DNA of 53,914 nt from Propionibacteriaceae bacterium (GCA_027492675.1 JAPUEI010000058.1:23036-76949); one strand, 5' to 3'; counted from the stretch's first letter, positions 25,207 to 35,680 are shown. Program-made: numbers and translations. Notes: generated by a model from the sequence alone, not told the origin.

Positions 25207-26913
25207 TCAGTCCTCGAGATGCGCCACGGCGCTGTGCCAGTACGGGGTCGCGCTCGCCTGGAACAGCGGCAGGTCGTCCGGCACGGGCTCGTCGTCCCAG
25301 GGGGATGCCTCTGGGTTCGCGCGCTTCGGCGTGTCCTCGTCAGCGTCAGGTTCAGCCTCGGCCGGCTCGTCGGCAGCCTCTGGCTCGGCGCCCTCGGGCT
25401 CCGCAGGCACGTCGCTGTCGGTCGGCTCGGCCTGCGGCGGGTCCTCCTGCGGTACGTCCTCGGCGAGCCCCTCCGGGGTGGGCTCGGCCTTGATCGCGGG
25501 CTCCTCATCGCCCGACGCGGCGAACGCCTCGGCCTTCGGCACCTCCGCCACGGGCTCGGGGGCCTCCACCGGCTCGACGGGCTCGGCGACATGCTCGTAC
25601 GGCACGCTGTCGATCGGCGGCGCCACGGCCTCCTCGACGACCTCGTCGTCTGCGGACCGGCGCGCGATGACGGTGGCCACGTAGTCCTCGTCGTCGTCCT
25701 CGTCGTCATCGGACGGACTGTCCTCGCCCTCGGCCGCGCGGCGCGGCACGTCCGGGTCGAGAATCCCGGCGCTCGGAGCGGGCACCGGCTGCGGGACCAG
25801 CGGGTCGACGGGGTCGACTTCTTCGGTGCCGATCAGCGGTTCCTCGGAACTGGTCTTCGGGTTCGAGGCGATCAGGGCGTTCACCCAGCGCGACTTGGGG
25901 TCGGCGTCGATGACCAGCGCCTTCACGAACAGCGTCGCGGGCAGCGCGAGCAGAGCGCCCAGCGGACCGAGAACCACGGCCCACACCAGCAGGGACAGGA
26001 ACGAGACCGTGCTCGTCACGCCGACGGCGTCGCCGGTCACCTTCGGCTGGATCACCGACTGGATGACGAAGTTGAGCACCGCGTACAGCGCGATCACGTA
26101 CAGCGCACCGATCGGACCCTTGGCGAGCAGACCCATCACGGCGGCGGGCACGAGGCCGATGATGAAGCCGACGTTCGGGATGTAGTTGGTGACGAAGCTG
26201 AGCACGGCCCAGACGATGGCCAGCGGGATCCCGTACACCGCCAGACCGGCCCAGGTCAGCACGGACACGATGAGGCCGAAGACGGTGGAGGTGACCCAGT
26301 ACGAGCGGACGCCCTGCGCGAACGACTGCAGCGCGAGCACGAGGACCGGGTTGTGCTTCTGGCCGAGGCGCTCGAGGCGGCCCTCGAAGTCGACCGAGTC
26401 GACGATCATGAACAGCAGGACGGAGATGACGACCACGAGCAGCGAGACGACGCCGCTCACGTTGGAGATCAGCGATCCGACAACGCTCACGACGCTGCCG
26501 GGGTTGATCGACTTGAGCTGGTCGATGATCTGGCTGCTGGTCACGCCGAACTGGCTCAAGAGAGTGAGGATCTGGTCGTACAGGCTCAGCATCTGGTCCT
26601 TGTACAGCGGGATCTCCTGCACGAACAGCGACGCCGCCCACCCGATCGCCCAGAAGAACAGCCCCAGGATGACGATGGCCAGCAGTCCGGACACGATCGC
26701 GGCGATCACCTTCGGCACGCGGCGAGCGAGGAAGCGCTGCACCGGCCAGACGACGATCATGAGGTTGAGCGCGAGGAAGAACGGTCCGACGATGTCGGAG
26801 AGCTGCGAGATGCCGAGCATGAGCACCACGACCGCCGCGGCGCCGATGACAAGCCGCAGGGCCCGGTGGGCGCCCTGATCGGGGGGCGAGACGGGGGTCT
26901 CGAAGGAGGTCAT
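25207..26913 (-). CDS. AI-2E family transporter with acidic C-terminal tail
   Basis: The protein has 568 residues from ATG 26913 (26922 is an in-frame alternative; GGAG supports the former). It has the PerM/AI-2E exporter layout: helices near the N-terminus (RLVIGAAAVVVLMLGISQL), a soluble loop (IIDQLKSINPG) and C-terminal helices with YIPNVGFIIGLVPAAVMGLL and VTGDAVGVTSTVSFLSLLV. After about residue 365 a roughly 200-residue tail follows that is very rich in Glu, Asp, Pro and Ala. The substrate of such proteins is mostly not AI-2. Confidence 0.88.
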   Translation of the reverse strand: MTSFETPVSPPDQGAHRALRLVIGAAAVVVLMLGISQLSDIVGPFFLALNLMIVVWPVQRFLARRVPKVIAAIVSGLLAIVILGLFFWAIGWAASLFVQEIPLYKDQMLSLYDQILTLLSQFGVTSSQIIDQLKSINPGSVVSVVGSLISNVSGVVSLLVVVISVLLFMIVDSVDFEGRLERLGQKHNPVLVLALQSFAQGVRSYWVTSTVFGLIVSVLTWAGLAVYGIPLAIVWAVLSFVTNYIPNVGFIIGLVPAAVMGLLAKGPIGALYVIALYAVLNFVIQSVIQPKVTGDAVGVTSTVSFLSLLVWAVVLGPLGALLALPATLFVKALVIDADPKSRWVNALIASNPKTSSEEPLIGTEEVDPVDPLVPQPVPAPSAGILDPDVPRRAAEGEDSPSDDDEDDDEDYVATVIARRSADDEVVEEAVAPPIDSVPYEHVAEPVEPVEAPEPVAEVPKAEAFAASGDEEPAIKAEPTPEGLAEDVPQEDPPQAEPTDSDVPAEPEGAEPEAADEPAEAEPDADEDTPKRANPEASPWDDEPVPDDLPLFQASATPYWHSAVAHLED

Positions 26914-27038
26914 GGGCTCCATCGTGCCGCACGCGTCGTGCAGACGCATGATCACTTGAGGGTTAGGGGCCCAGCCCGAGGAATCGATTGAGATTCCGGC
27001 CTGAGAAGATGGTGCCCGAACCCGTCGAAGGAGTAGCG

Positions 27039-28706
<1,668 letters not shown>

Positions 28707-28717
28707 GTTCTCGCCCA

Positions 28718-28746
28718 ACGCCCCTCTCCGCCAGCGGGGAGGGGCG
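28718..28746 (+). terminator. Terminator after fumarase gene
   Basis: ACGCCCCTCTCC (28718-28729) pairs with GGGGAGGGGCGT (28735-28746) with one mismatch, 11 bases after the stop. Confidence 0.82.
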
Positions 28747-28759
28747 TTCGCGTGCCCCT

Positions 28760-28817
28760 CCAGAGTGCACGACACGCGCGGTCACCGCGGCGTGTCGCGG
28801 CACGAAATGCACTCTCG
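28760..28817. repeat. Dispersed palindromic repeat, copy 2 (inverted)
   Basis: Nested palindrome: AGAGTGCA (28762-28769) with TGCACTCT (28808-28815), inner CGACACGC with GCGTGTCG, and a centre GCGGTCACCGC. Its reverse complement equals the element at 23776-23833 at 49 of 58 positions. It lies right after the fumarase terminator, before the next gene. Confidence 0.82.
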
Positions 28818-28885
28818 ATCTGCCCCCGGCCTCGTACGACGTTCTATCGTCATGCGTACGAACTCGTCGCTGGAGAGGCACGCAC

Positions 28886-29752
28886 GTGAGCAGTGACTGG
28901 ATGAGCAAGCTGAACAAGTTCGGCAACGAGCTGGCCGCGGGGGTGAAGGAGACCGGCAAGCTGCTGCAGAGCGACATCGAGAAGGCGCGCGGCCAGGTGA
29001 CCGAGCACCAGCAGCAGACCGAGGCCGCGCGACAGGCCGCCGAGCAGCACCGGTGGGAGCGGCAGTCGTCGCCGACCTGGGCAGCTCCGACGGCGGCGGC
29101 CGACACGACCGAGTGGGCGACGTACGAGCTGGTCGATCCGCGGTCGTCGCAGGTGGCCGCCACGTTCCGCCACCCGGCCGACTGGCAGGCCGGTGGGTCG
29201 GTGATGTGGCCCGGAGGACCGGGGATGCCGGCGAAGTACGCGGTCGGTACGAGCCCGGCCGACCAGTCCTGCGTCGCCGAGCGCTTCCCGCGGATCGACC
29301 TGCTGAGTGGTGGCGGGCTGTTCGGTACGACGGAGCCCGGCCGCGAGTCCGTACCGGAAGGTCCCCTGCAGACGGTCATCGCCACCACGATCGTGCCGAA
29401 GCTTCGGCCCGGCGCCTTCGTGATCACGGTGGATGCGGTCGACCCGGCGCTCTACCTCAGCCAGCCGATGGACCCGCGCCTCATGGGGCAGGCGTTCCTG
29501 GCCTCATTGGAGTACGACCGCAACGGCGTGCCCTGGGCCGACGAGCTCGTCGTGCTGCGCTACCAGTTCCCGCCCGGCACGGGGGCGATGGAGCCGACGC
29601 GATTCGGCGTGGTCGTGTGGAGCCTCAACGCGAACCGCGAGCTGTTCCCGTCCGTACGGAGCACGCTGCGCGGCGTCGCCCTGAGCGCGTCGAGCCACCG
29701 CGAGTGGGATGCGTACGCCTCGGCCCAGACGGGTTGGCCCGTCCTGATCTGA
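28886..29752 (+). CDS. Conserved hypothetical protein
   Basis: The protein has 288 residues from GTG 28886, with GGAGAGG seven bases before. The N-terminal 60 residues are helical and Glu/Gln-rich (KETGKLLQSDIEKARGQVTE), likely a coiled coil. The rest is a globular part with TYELVDPRSSQVAATFRHPA and QFPPGTGAMEPTRFGVVVWS. No signal peptide. The gene is flanked by a palindromic repeat and a terminator. Function not recognised. Confidence 0.75.
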   Translation: MSSDWMSKLNKFGNELAAGVKETGKLLQSDIEKARGQVTEHQQQTEAARQAAEQHRWERQSSPTWAAPTAAADTTEWATYELVDPRSSQVAATFRHPADWQAGGSVMWPGGPGMPAKYAVGTSPADQSCVAERFPRIDLLSGGGLFGTTEPGRESVPEGPLQTVIATTIVPKLRPGAFVITVDAVDPALYLSQPMDPRLMGQAFLASLEYDRNGVPWADELVVLRYQFPPGTGAMEPTRFGVVVWSLNANRELFPSVRSTLRGVALSASSHREWDAYASAQTGWPVLI

Positions 29753-29763
29753 TCCCGGATACG

Positions 29764-29797
29764 CCACAGCGCCCGGTGATGGGTCACCGGGCGCTGT
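29764..29797. terminator. Bidirectional terminator hairpin
   Basis: CACAGCGCCCGGTGA (29764-29778) pairs perfectly with TCACCGGGCGCTGTG (29783-29797) around a TGGG loop, between convergent genes. Confidence 0.92.
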
Positions 29798-29821
29798 GAG
29801 GGGTGAGGCTGTGAGAGGTGA

Positions 29822-29989
29822 TCAGCCGAAGATGCGGCTGAAGAGGCCGCCCTGCGACTGCGCCTTCTGCTCGGCGGTGCAGCTGCACCGCTGAGCCTTC
29901 GGGACGCCTGCGAGCGCGATCTCGATGTGGTTGCCGCAGCCGGCCCAGGTCGGCTTGTTGCAGGTCCGGCAGGTGGTGCGATGACACAT
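29822..29989 (-). CDS. Tiny Cys-rich protein (zinc-ribbon-like), CsoR-type operator
   Basis: The protein has 55 residues, MCHRTTCRTCNKPTWAGCGN at the start and later KAQRCSC. The six cysteines (C2, C7, C10, C18, C35, C37) and His3/His21 suggest a bound metal or reactive thiols. GAGGAGACC precedes the ATG. A second protein of the same family is encoded at 30125-30268 in the same direction. The promoter has a CsoR-type operator in its spacer (30023-30051), so copper, zinc or sulfur stress control is plausible. No family function is known to me. Confidence 0.8.
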   Translation of the reverse strand: MCHRTTCRTCNKPTWAGCGNHIEIALAGVPKAQRCSCTAEQKAQSQGGLFSRIFG

Positions 29990-30022
29990 GGAAGGTCTCC
30001 TCAGGTGTGAACGACTACCCCG

Positions 30023-30051
30023 ACTATATACCCCTGGGGGTATCTGACCAA
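30023..30051 (-). promoter_or_regulatory. Promoter with CsoR/CstR-type operator in spacer
   Basis: On the minus strand, TTGGTC (30046-30051) and TATAGT (30023-30028) are 17 bp apart. Nearly the whole spacer is the perfect inverted repeat ATACCCC-TG-GGGGTAT (30028-30043), the two-G-tract site of CsoR-family repressors. It sits 34 bases upstream of the Cys-rich gene at 29989. A repressor bound there would block RNA polymerase. Confidence 0.7.
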
Positions 30052-30124
30052 CTACGCCGGATTCACCCTGGCCACCGCTCGTACGGCCCCTCGCTCGCCA
30101 CGGCGCCGGACCGGTGGGGGGCGA

Positions 30125-30268
30125 TCAGTGGGCGGGGGTCTTCGGAATGCTCTCCCCGCAGGCGCAGCGCTCGGCCTTGGGGACGCCCGCGAGCGCCTGT
30201 TCGATGTGTTGACCGCAGCCGGCCCACGTGGGTTTGTTGCAGGTGGGACAGGTCACGCGACGGCACAT
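30125..30268 (-). CDS. Tiny Cys-rich protein, paralogue
   Basis: The protein has 47 residues: MCRRVTCPTCNKPTWAGCGQ, then HIEQALAGVPKAERCACGES and a short tail. Cysteine spacing (C2, C7, C10, C18, C35, C37) is the same as in the 55-residue paralogue. The frame opens further upstream without a ribosome site, while GAGGATCTCCTGG-like sequence and the shared start support ATG 30268. It lies upstream of the CsoR-type promoter, so it is transcribed from its own promoter. Confidence 0.78.
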   Translation of the reverse strand: MCRRVTCPTCNKPTWAGCGQHIEQALAGVPKAERCACGESIPKTPAH

Positions 30269-30460
30269 GAGGATCTCCTGGCAGACGTAGGTACGGACAG
30301 GGTACGCAGGCATGCCCAACGATCCGGAAGCGTTCCATGTGCCGTCGACGGCCGGTCTCAGCGGCGCCCGCAGACCCATCTGCGCCTCATCTTCATGAGA
30401 GGAGTTCGTCGAACTAGGTCCGGGCACGTCCCGAGGGGTAGATTCCGCTCATTGCGCTAG

Positions 30461-30472
30461 TTGATCGTACAA
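30461..30472 (+). promoter_or_regulatory. Possible LacI-family autoregulatory operator
   Basis: TTGATCGTACAA has the TTG-nn-CG-nn-CAA pattern typical of LacI-family sites and lies 28 bases upstream of the LacI-type gene. Only the outer TTG/CAA and the central CG are symmetric. Confidence 0.4.
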
Positions 30473-30500
30473 ACTGGCCTCATCCGGACAGAGGAGTTCC

Positions 30501-31526
30501 ATGGCACGGCCGACGTTGATCAGCCTGGCGAAGGAACTCGGCGTGTCCCGTCAGACGGTCTCGAACGTCATCAATGCGCCCCATCTCGTCAAGGAGTCCA
30601 CCCGCGAGCGCGTACGGGAGCACATCGAGCGCTCCGGCTACCGGCCCAGCGCGGCGGCACGAGCCCTGCGCACGAACCGTACGCGGATCGTGGCGATGCG
30701 CATCCTGTCCAACCTCGGCACGCTCAACGGCTCCGTCATGGATCGCTACCTGCACGCCGTGACCGAGGCGCTGGAGGAGCAGGGCTACCACCCAGTCCTG
30801 TTCGCCGCCAAGAGCGAGGCCGAGGAGCTGGCCGCCCTGACGGCCCTCTTCGAGACAGGCGCTGTGGACGGGGCCATGCTCTCCGCCACCAACCCGACCG
30901 ACACCCGTCCCGCCGAGCTTCGTCGCCTGGGCATGCCGTTCGTCGCGTTCGGTCGGCCGTGGGGCGAGCTGGACGCGCCGCACCCGTGGGTCGACATCGA
31001 CAACGCCGTCGGCATGGAGGAAGGGACGCGGCTGCTGCGCGAGCGCGGCCACACCATGATCGGCTACGTCGGCCCGAGCAACGGCGCGATGATCGACCGC
31101 AAGCGCCACGAAGGCTGGCTGAACGGCATGAAGGGCGTGGATGTCGATCTCGAGGCGCTCGACATGGTCGTGCCCGAGGTCACCCAGCGGGGGTTCGAGG
31201 CGATGCAGGTGCTGCGCGCCCGCGGCGCCACCGCAGCCGTCTGCGGCACCGACTCGCTGGCCCTGGGCGCGTTGAGCGTGCTGTACGAGTCGCAGGTGGA
31301 CGGGTTCCTCCCGGCCCAGTCGATCATCGGCTACGACGACAGTCCCGTCGCCGAGGCCCTCGGCATCTCCAGCGTCTTCCAGCCGGTGGAGCAGGTGGCG
31401 CCACTGATCGTGGCTCAGCTGATCGCCGAGCTCGAGAACGTGGGTGGTCCCGTGGAGCGTCACACGCTGATCCCCTCGACGCTGCATGTACGTCAGGGGC
31501 GCGCGCTCCCGGTCCGCCTGGGCTGA
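30501..31526 (+). CDS. LacI-family transcriptional regulator
   Basis: The protein has 341 residues. The N-terminal HTH is PTLISLAKELGVSRQTVSNV with the hinge helix near SAAARALRTNRT; the periplasmic-binding-like ligand domain follows (about 60-341; LFAAKSEAEEL, DIDNAVGMEEGTRLL, GTDSLALGALSV, IIGYDDSPVAEAL). GAGG precedes the ATG. It has no sugar-use operon beside it, so its target is unknown. It converges on the response regulator gene. Confidence 0.93.
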   Translation: MARPTLISLAKELGVSRQTVSNVINAPHLVKESTRERVREHIERSGYRPSAAARALRTNRTRIVAMRILSNLGTLNGSVMDRYLHAVTEALEEQGYHPVLFAAKSEAEELAALTALFETGAVDGAMLSATNPTDTRPAELRRLGMPFVAFGRPWGELDAPHPWVDIDNAVGMEEGTRLLRERGHTMIGYVGPSNGAMIDRKRHEGWLNGMKGVDVDLEALDMVVPEVTQRGFEAMQVLRARGATAAVCGTDSLALGALSVLYESQVDGFLPAQSIIGYDDSPVAEALGISSVFQPVEQVAPLIVAQLIAELENVGGPVERHTLIPSTLHVRQGRALPVRLG

Positions 31527-31541
31527 ACTCCGGCCGGCGCG

Positions 31542-32198
31542 TCAGGGACGGATCAGCCCGACCTCGTACGCGATCAGCACGAGCTGTACGCGATCGCGCG
31601 CGTGCAGCTTCGCCAGCAGACGCCCGATGTGGGTCTTCACGGTGCCCTCCGCCATGTACAGCGTGCTCGAGATCTCGGCGTTGGTCGCACCCTTCGCGAT
31701 CTCGACGAGCACCTCGCGCTCACGGTCGGTGAGCACGTCGAGCCGCGCATCAATGGTGATCTTCGATGTCGGCAGCAGCGGCACCACGTGGTCGAGCAGC
31801 CTGCGCGTGGCACTCGGCGCCATCACCGCGTCCCCGGCCGCCACGCTCCGGATCGCCGACAGCAGGTCGTCAGGGCGGCTGTCCTTGAGCAGGAAGCCGC
31901 TGGCCCCGGCGCGCAGCGCGGCGTAGACGTACTCGTCGGCGTCGAACGTCGTCAGCACCAGCACGTGCACGGGGCTGCCCGACGCGACGATCCGCCGCGT
32001 GGTCTCGACGCCGTCCAGCACGGGCATGCGGATGTCCATCAGCACGACGTCGACGGGCATGGTCGCGAGCAGAGTGAGCGCTTCCGCGCCGTTCTCGGCC
32101 TCGCCCACGACGGCCAGGTCGTCGCTCGACTCGATGAGCATGCGGAAGCCGCTGCGGACCAGGGCCTGGTCGTCGACGAGCAGCACTCGGGTGGTCAT
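31542..32198 (-). CDS. Response regulator, NarL/LuxR type
   Basis: The protein has 218 residues: a receiver domain with VLLVDDQALVRSGFRML (acidic pair), the phospho-acceptor Asp in DVVLMDIRMPVLDG, Thr in VLTTFDADEY and Lys in LLKDSRPDDLL; then a C-terminal LuxR-type HTH (LTDREREVLVEIAKGATNAE with AEGTVKTHIGRLLAK). Its start overlaps the kinase stop (ATGA), so the two form one operon with the kinase first. Confidence 0.95.
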   Translation of the reverse strand: MTTRVLLVDDQALVRSGFRMLIESSDDLAVVGEAENGAEALTLLATMPVDVVLMDIRMPVLDGVETTRRIVASGSPVHVLVLTTFDADEYVYAALRAGASGFLLKDSRPDDLLSAIRSVAAGDAVMAPSATRRLLDHVVPLLPTSKITIDARLDVLTDREREVLVEIAKGATNAEISSTLYMAEGTVKTHIGRLLAKLHARDRVQLVLIAYEVGLIRP

Positions 32199-33433
32199 GA
32201 CTCGATACTCCCTGATCCTTGGCTCGAGAGCGGGAGCCACGCGTGCACGCGGTATCCGCCGCCCTCACGTGCTCCCACGTCGAGCGTGCCTCCGTGGGCG
32301 CTGACGCGTTCCGCCATCCCCCGCAGCCCATGGCCGCGACCGTCCGTCGTGGCCCTCGAGCCCAGGCCCGAGTCGACGACCTCCAGGTCGATGCCCTCCT
32401 CGCCGTACGTCACGGTGACCCTCGGGTCGGCGTTCATGCCGGCGTGCTTGAGGACGTTGGTGAGAGCCTCCTGAACGACGCGGTACGCGGCCAGGCCGAG
32501 CGTGGCGGTGACGTCCGGCGGGTCGCCCACGACGCTGAGGCTGGCGCCTGTCTTCTCGACGAGCCGCGGGATGTCGACCAGGGTCGGCAATGGCGCGTAC
32601 GGCGTCTCGGCCTCGGCGTCGCCTTCGCGCAGCACAGCGACGATCCGCCGCATCTCCACCAGGGCCTCGCGCCCCGTGGTCGCGATCGTGGCGAGCGCAG
32701 CGGCGGCAGCCTCGGGCTTCTTCGCCGCCAACGCGTGACCGCCTTCCGCTTGGACGACCATCACCGACAGCGAGTGGGCCACGACGTCATGCAGCTCCCG
32801 GGCGATCTGGTTACGGGTACGGGCCTCGATCGCGCGGGCCTCGTGCTCGCGCTCCGACAGCAGGATCCGGAAGTGCTCCTGCTCGGCGTCGAGCAGCGCC
32901 TCCCTCGCGCGCGCCATGTCACGGGTGCGCCGGCCGATCGCGTACGGCGTGATCACCAGGCCCACGCACACGCCAGAGGCGAGGATCGCGGCGACGGTGA
33001 CGATGAAGTTCTTGCCCGACCAGTACGGCTCGACGATCCAGCGCAGCGGGCCGAGCACCGCGCCGATCGCGCCGAGCACCACCACCATCCGCGCCCGACG
33101 GCCCGGCACCCAGCGCGCGACGGTGTAGCTCGCCAGCGGCACGACGAGGATGCCGACGGCCGGCGTGGGAACGAGGTACACCTGGGTCGCGAGGGCGAGG
33201 GCGGCGACGCTCATGAAGACGAGCGGGTACGTACGCCGGACGGCGATCGCCAGGAAGGCCACCCCGGAGGTGATCGCCGCGGCCGTGAGGTTCGTGTTCG
33301 AGGTGTCGAAGGCGTAGTCGAGGATGACGTACGGGAGCAGGCCGAGCATGATCGCCAGACCGGCCAGGGTCACGTCGGCCCGCCAGTCGTCCCGCGTGGC
33401 CTCGAGGGCCCGCACCGTGCGCACGATGTTCAT
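32195..33433 (-). CDS. Sensor histidine kinase, NarL/DesK type
   Basis: The protein has 412 residues: about five or six N-terminal helices (to about 170), then the dimerisation/phospho-acceptor helix RNQIARELHDVVAHSLSVMV and a HATPase domain with EALTNVLKHAGMNADPRVTV (N box) and DGRGHGLRGMAERVSAHGGT (G box). No extracellular sensor domain is seen, so it may sense membrane state. Its target genes are not nearby. Confidence 0.94.
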   Translation of the reverse strand: MNIVRTVRALEATRDDWRADVTLAGLAIMLGLLPYVILDYAFDTSNTNLTAAAITSGVAFLAIAVRRTYPLVFMSVAALALATQVYLVPTPAVGILVVPLASYTVARWVPGRRARMVVVLGAIGAVLGPLRWIVEPYWSGKNFIVTVAAILASGVCVGLVITPYAIGRRTRDMARAREALLDAEQEHFRILLSEREHEARAIEARTRNQIARELHDVVAHSLSVMVVQAEGGHALAAKKPEAAAAALATIATTGREALVEMRRIVAVLREGDAEAETPYAPLPTLVDIPRLVEKTGASLSVVGDPPDVTATLGLAAYRVVQEALTNVLKHAGMNADPRVTVTYGEEGIDLEVVDSGLGSRATTDGRGHGLRGMAERVSAHGGTLDVGAREGGGYRVHAWLPLSSQGSGSIES

Positions 33434-33634
33434 CGTCCGACAGCGTATGGCGCGCCGCGCATCCGTACCTCGACTGTGGGGATGCCCTCACCGCTGTGTC
33501 GTTCACTGCGTCGTCCGCTGCCCGGTCGGACCGAGTTTCACTATCGATCCGGTAACGCCTCGCCTGTGGACAGGCCATCCTCAGGTTCGCTTGCCAGGAT
33601 GGGCGAGTTGCGGGGAAGCCGAGAAGAGGTGTCT

Positions 33635-35479
33635 GTGGGGTCGCGGGTCAGGGTCGAAGGGCCGGTCGTCGGCACGTACGCAGCACTCGCCACACTGCTG
33701 CCTGCCGAGTACGGGCCGGTGATCGGCGAGGACGATCTCCGCGCGGCGATCTGCGAGCTGTGCGCCTTCGTCGACACGCGCCGCGACTGCGCCGACTTCC
33801 GCGTGGTTGCCCTGCTCGCCGTACTGCTCGGCGGCAAGGTCCCCGAGGCCAGCCTCGAGCAGGTGACGCGCTCGCTGCTCGGCTTCAAGTACTGGATGTC
33901 CGAGCCGGGCGACGACGCCATGTGCTTCTGGTCGGAGAACCACCAGCTGCTGTTCGCCGCCGGGGAGTACCTGGTCGGCGCGACGTTCCCCGACGAGACG
34001 TTCAGCAACGACCGGCGTACGGGCGAGGCGCACCGCGAGTCCGCCAAGGCGCGCCTGCTCACGTGGCTTGACCTGCGGTTCCGCTACGGGTTCTCGGAAT
34101 GGCTGTCGCCGGTGTACTACGAGGAGGACGTGGCGGGACTGAGCCTGCTCGTCGACCACGCGCCGGACGCCGAGGTCGCCGAGCGCGCCGCCGTGGTGCT
34201 CGACCTGCTGCTGCTGGATTGCGCGCTGCACCGCTCCGCGGGGTGCTTCGCGGCGTCCAGCGGGCGGCTGTACGCGTCACAGAAGGCCCATCCGGCCACC
34301 TCCGAGATGCAGCCGATCGTCGACCTGGCGTTCACCGACCGCGATGTCGTGGCGGACTGGAACCGGATCGGGACGATGTTCGCGCTGCGCCAGACGTACG
34401 AGGTGCCGGCGGTGCTGCGCGAGATCGCGGCCGACGAGGCTCCGCGGGTGGTGCGGACGGGCCACGGGCTGACGATCGCGGAGGCGGTCAGGATCGGCGG
34501 GGACCTGGAGTCGACCGCCACCCTGTTGTGGGGGATGGAGGCGTTCGCCACGCCGCGCTCGATCCGCCCCACGATGGCCGCGTTTCACGCGTGGCGGATG
34601 GCGTCCAACCCGTTCCTCTCCGCACTCTCGGGACTCGACTGGGTGCTGGACCCGCTGCGGCCCTGGGCCGTCCGGATCAGCAACCCCGTCGTCGCCGGCA
34701 CCGCGCTGGAGCGCGCGCAGGTCGTCTCGACCCGCTCCAGCTCGTACCTGCTGAGCGCTGCCCAGCACTACCGTCCTGGCGGCTTCGGCGACCAGCAGCA
34801 CCTGTGGCACGTGCTGCTCGAGGGCGTGCCGATCTTCGCGACCCACCCGGGCGGTCCGGTGGTCGACGACGCGACGCGCCAGAAGACGCCGTCGGCGTGG
34901 GTCGGCAACGGGGTCAACCCCGACGTGGCGAGTGAAGGGCCGGTGCTGCTGGCGGTGTACGACACGCGGGTCCGCCGGGGTCTGGGCGAGGCCAAGCGCG
35001 TGAAGGGCAGCCACCTGTACGTACCGTTCGCGGAGCTGGACGAGTCGGCGCAGGGTGGGTACTGGCTGGCCGCCCGCAAGGGCTCCGGGCTCGTCGGGGT
35101 GATCGCGACCTCGCCGCTGATCCACGAGTCGGACACGTCCGTACGTCAGGAGGGCCCCGTCACCGGCTGGGTCGTCGTGTGCGCCGAGCTGCGCGACCAC
35201 GGGTCGCTGGATGAGTTCTGCACGTGGTTGGCCCGCTGCTCGGTCATCCTCACCCAGGCGCGCCTCAATGTCACCACCCCGCTCGGCGCGTACCAGCTGG
35301 ACCGCGGCCGGCTCGCCCACGACGGCGTCCGCGTGGAGCCTGACACGGCGCGGTACGACACGGAGTGGATCCAGGCGCCGTACAACGCCGCGGAGCTCGT
35401 GATCGAGGGCCGTACGTCCTCGCTGGTGCTGACGCGGTCGGGTGGCCGCCGCGCTCTTCAGGGTTCCCACGGCATCTAG
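33635..35479 (+). CDS. Predicted alpha/alpha-toroid polysaccharide-lyase-like protein
   Basis: The protein has 614 residues from GTG 33635 (AGAAGAGG before it); ATG 33599 is an in-frame alternative. The first half is helical with FWSENHQLLFAAGEYLVGAT and YGFSEWLSPVYYEEDVAGLS; the second half is beta-rich (HLWHVLLEGVPIFATHPGGP). This two-part layout resembles heparinase/alginate lyase-like enzymes, and Asn/His/Tyr in the conserved stretches are candidate catalytic residues. No signal peptide is seen, which is odd for a lyase. Assignment is tentative. Confidence 0.55.
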   Translation: MGSRVRVEGPVVGTYAALATLLPAEYGPVIGEDDLRAAICELCAFVDTRRDCADFRVVALLAVLLGGKVPEASLEQVTRSLLGFKYWMSEPGDDAMCFWSENHQLLFAAGEYLVGATFPDETFSNDRRTGEAHRESAKARLLTWLDLRFRYGFSEWLSPVYYEEDVAGLSLLVDHAPDAEVAERAAVVLDLLLLDCALHRSAGCFAASSGRLYASQKAHPATSEMQPIVDLAFTDRDVVADWNRIGTMFALRQTYEVPAVLREIAADEAPRVVRTGHGLTIAEAVRIGGDLESTATLLWGMEAFATPRSIRPTMAAFHAWRMASNPFLSALSGLDWVLDPLRPWAVRISNPVVAGTALERAQVVSTRSSSYLLSAAQHYRPGGFGDQQHLWHVLLEGVPIFATHPGGPVVDDATRQKTPSAWVGNGVNPDVASEGPVLLAVYDTRVRRGLGEAKRVKGSHLYVPFAELDESAQGGYWLAARKGSGLVGVIATSPLIHESDTSVRQEGPVTGWVVVCAELRDHGSLDEFCTWLARCSVILTQARLNVTTPLGAYQLDRGRLAHDGVRVEPDTARYDTEWIQAPYNAAELVIEGRTSSLVLTRSGGRRALQGSHGI

Positions 35480-35532
35480 GCACACCCGCGGGTCTCGGGA
35501 CAGACCCTGGGACCGACCCCCGGTGCCCGAAA

Positions 35533-35592
35533 TCGGCCAAGATTCGAGCTGAAGTACCCCCTCAGCGGCCTCTGGTGACGAATCTTGGCCGA
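35533..35592. repeat. Intergenic palindrome with 14-bp perfect arms
   Basis: TCGGCCAAGATTCG (35533-35546) pairs with 35579-35592; GCTGA/TCAGC pairs inside the loop. It lies in the 201-bp gap between the lyase-like gene and the 40-residue protein gene, 53 bases after the former's stop, and could be its terminator. The flanking CGGTGCCCGA and CCCGGCACG add partial symmetry. Confidence 0.75.
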
Positions 35593-35680
35593 ATCCCGGC
35601 ACGCTCAGCCGAGTCGCGGCCGCGTCTGGCGACCGGGACGGAACCCGCAACGGGACCCTAGGCTGGGGCCAGGAGGAACG

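Noticed and set aside
28718..29797. Transposon from the nearby palindromes
   Set aside because: The palindromes at 28718 and 29764 are ordinary terminators; no transposase or target-site duplication is seen.
32219..33598. Long plus-strand extension of the lyase-like gene over the histidine kinase
   Set aside because: The kinase on the minus strand has clear domains and coupling; the extension is its antisense shadow.
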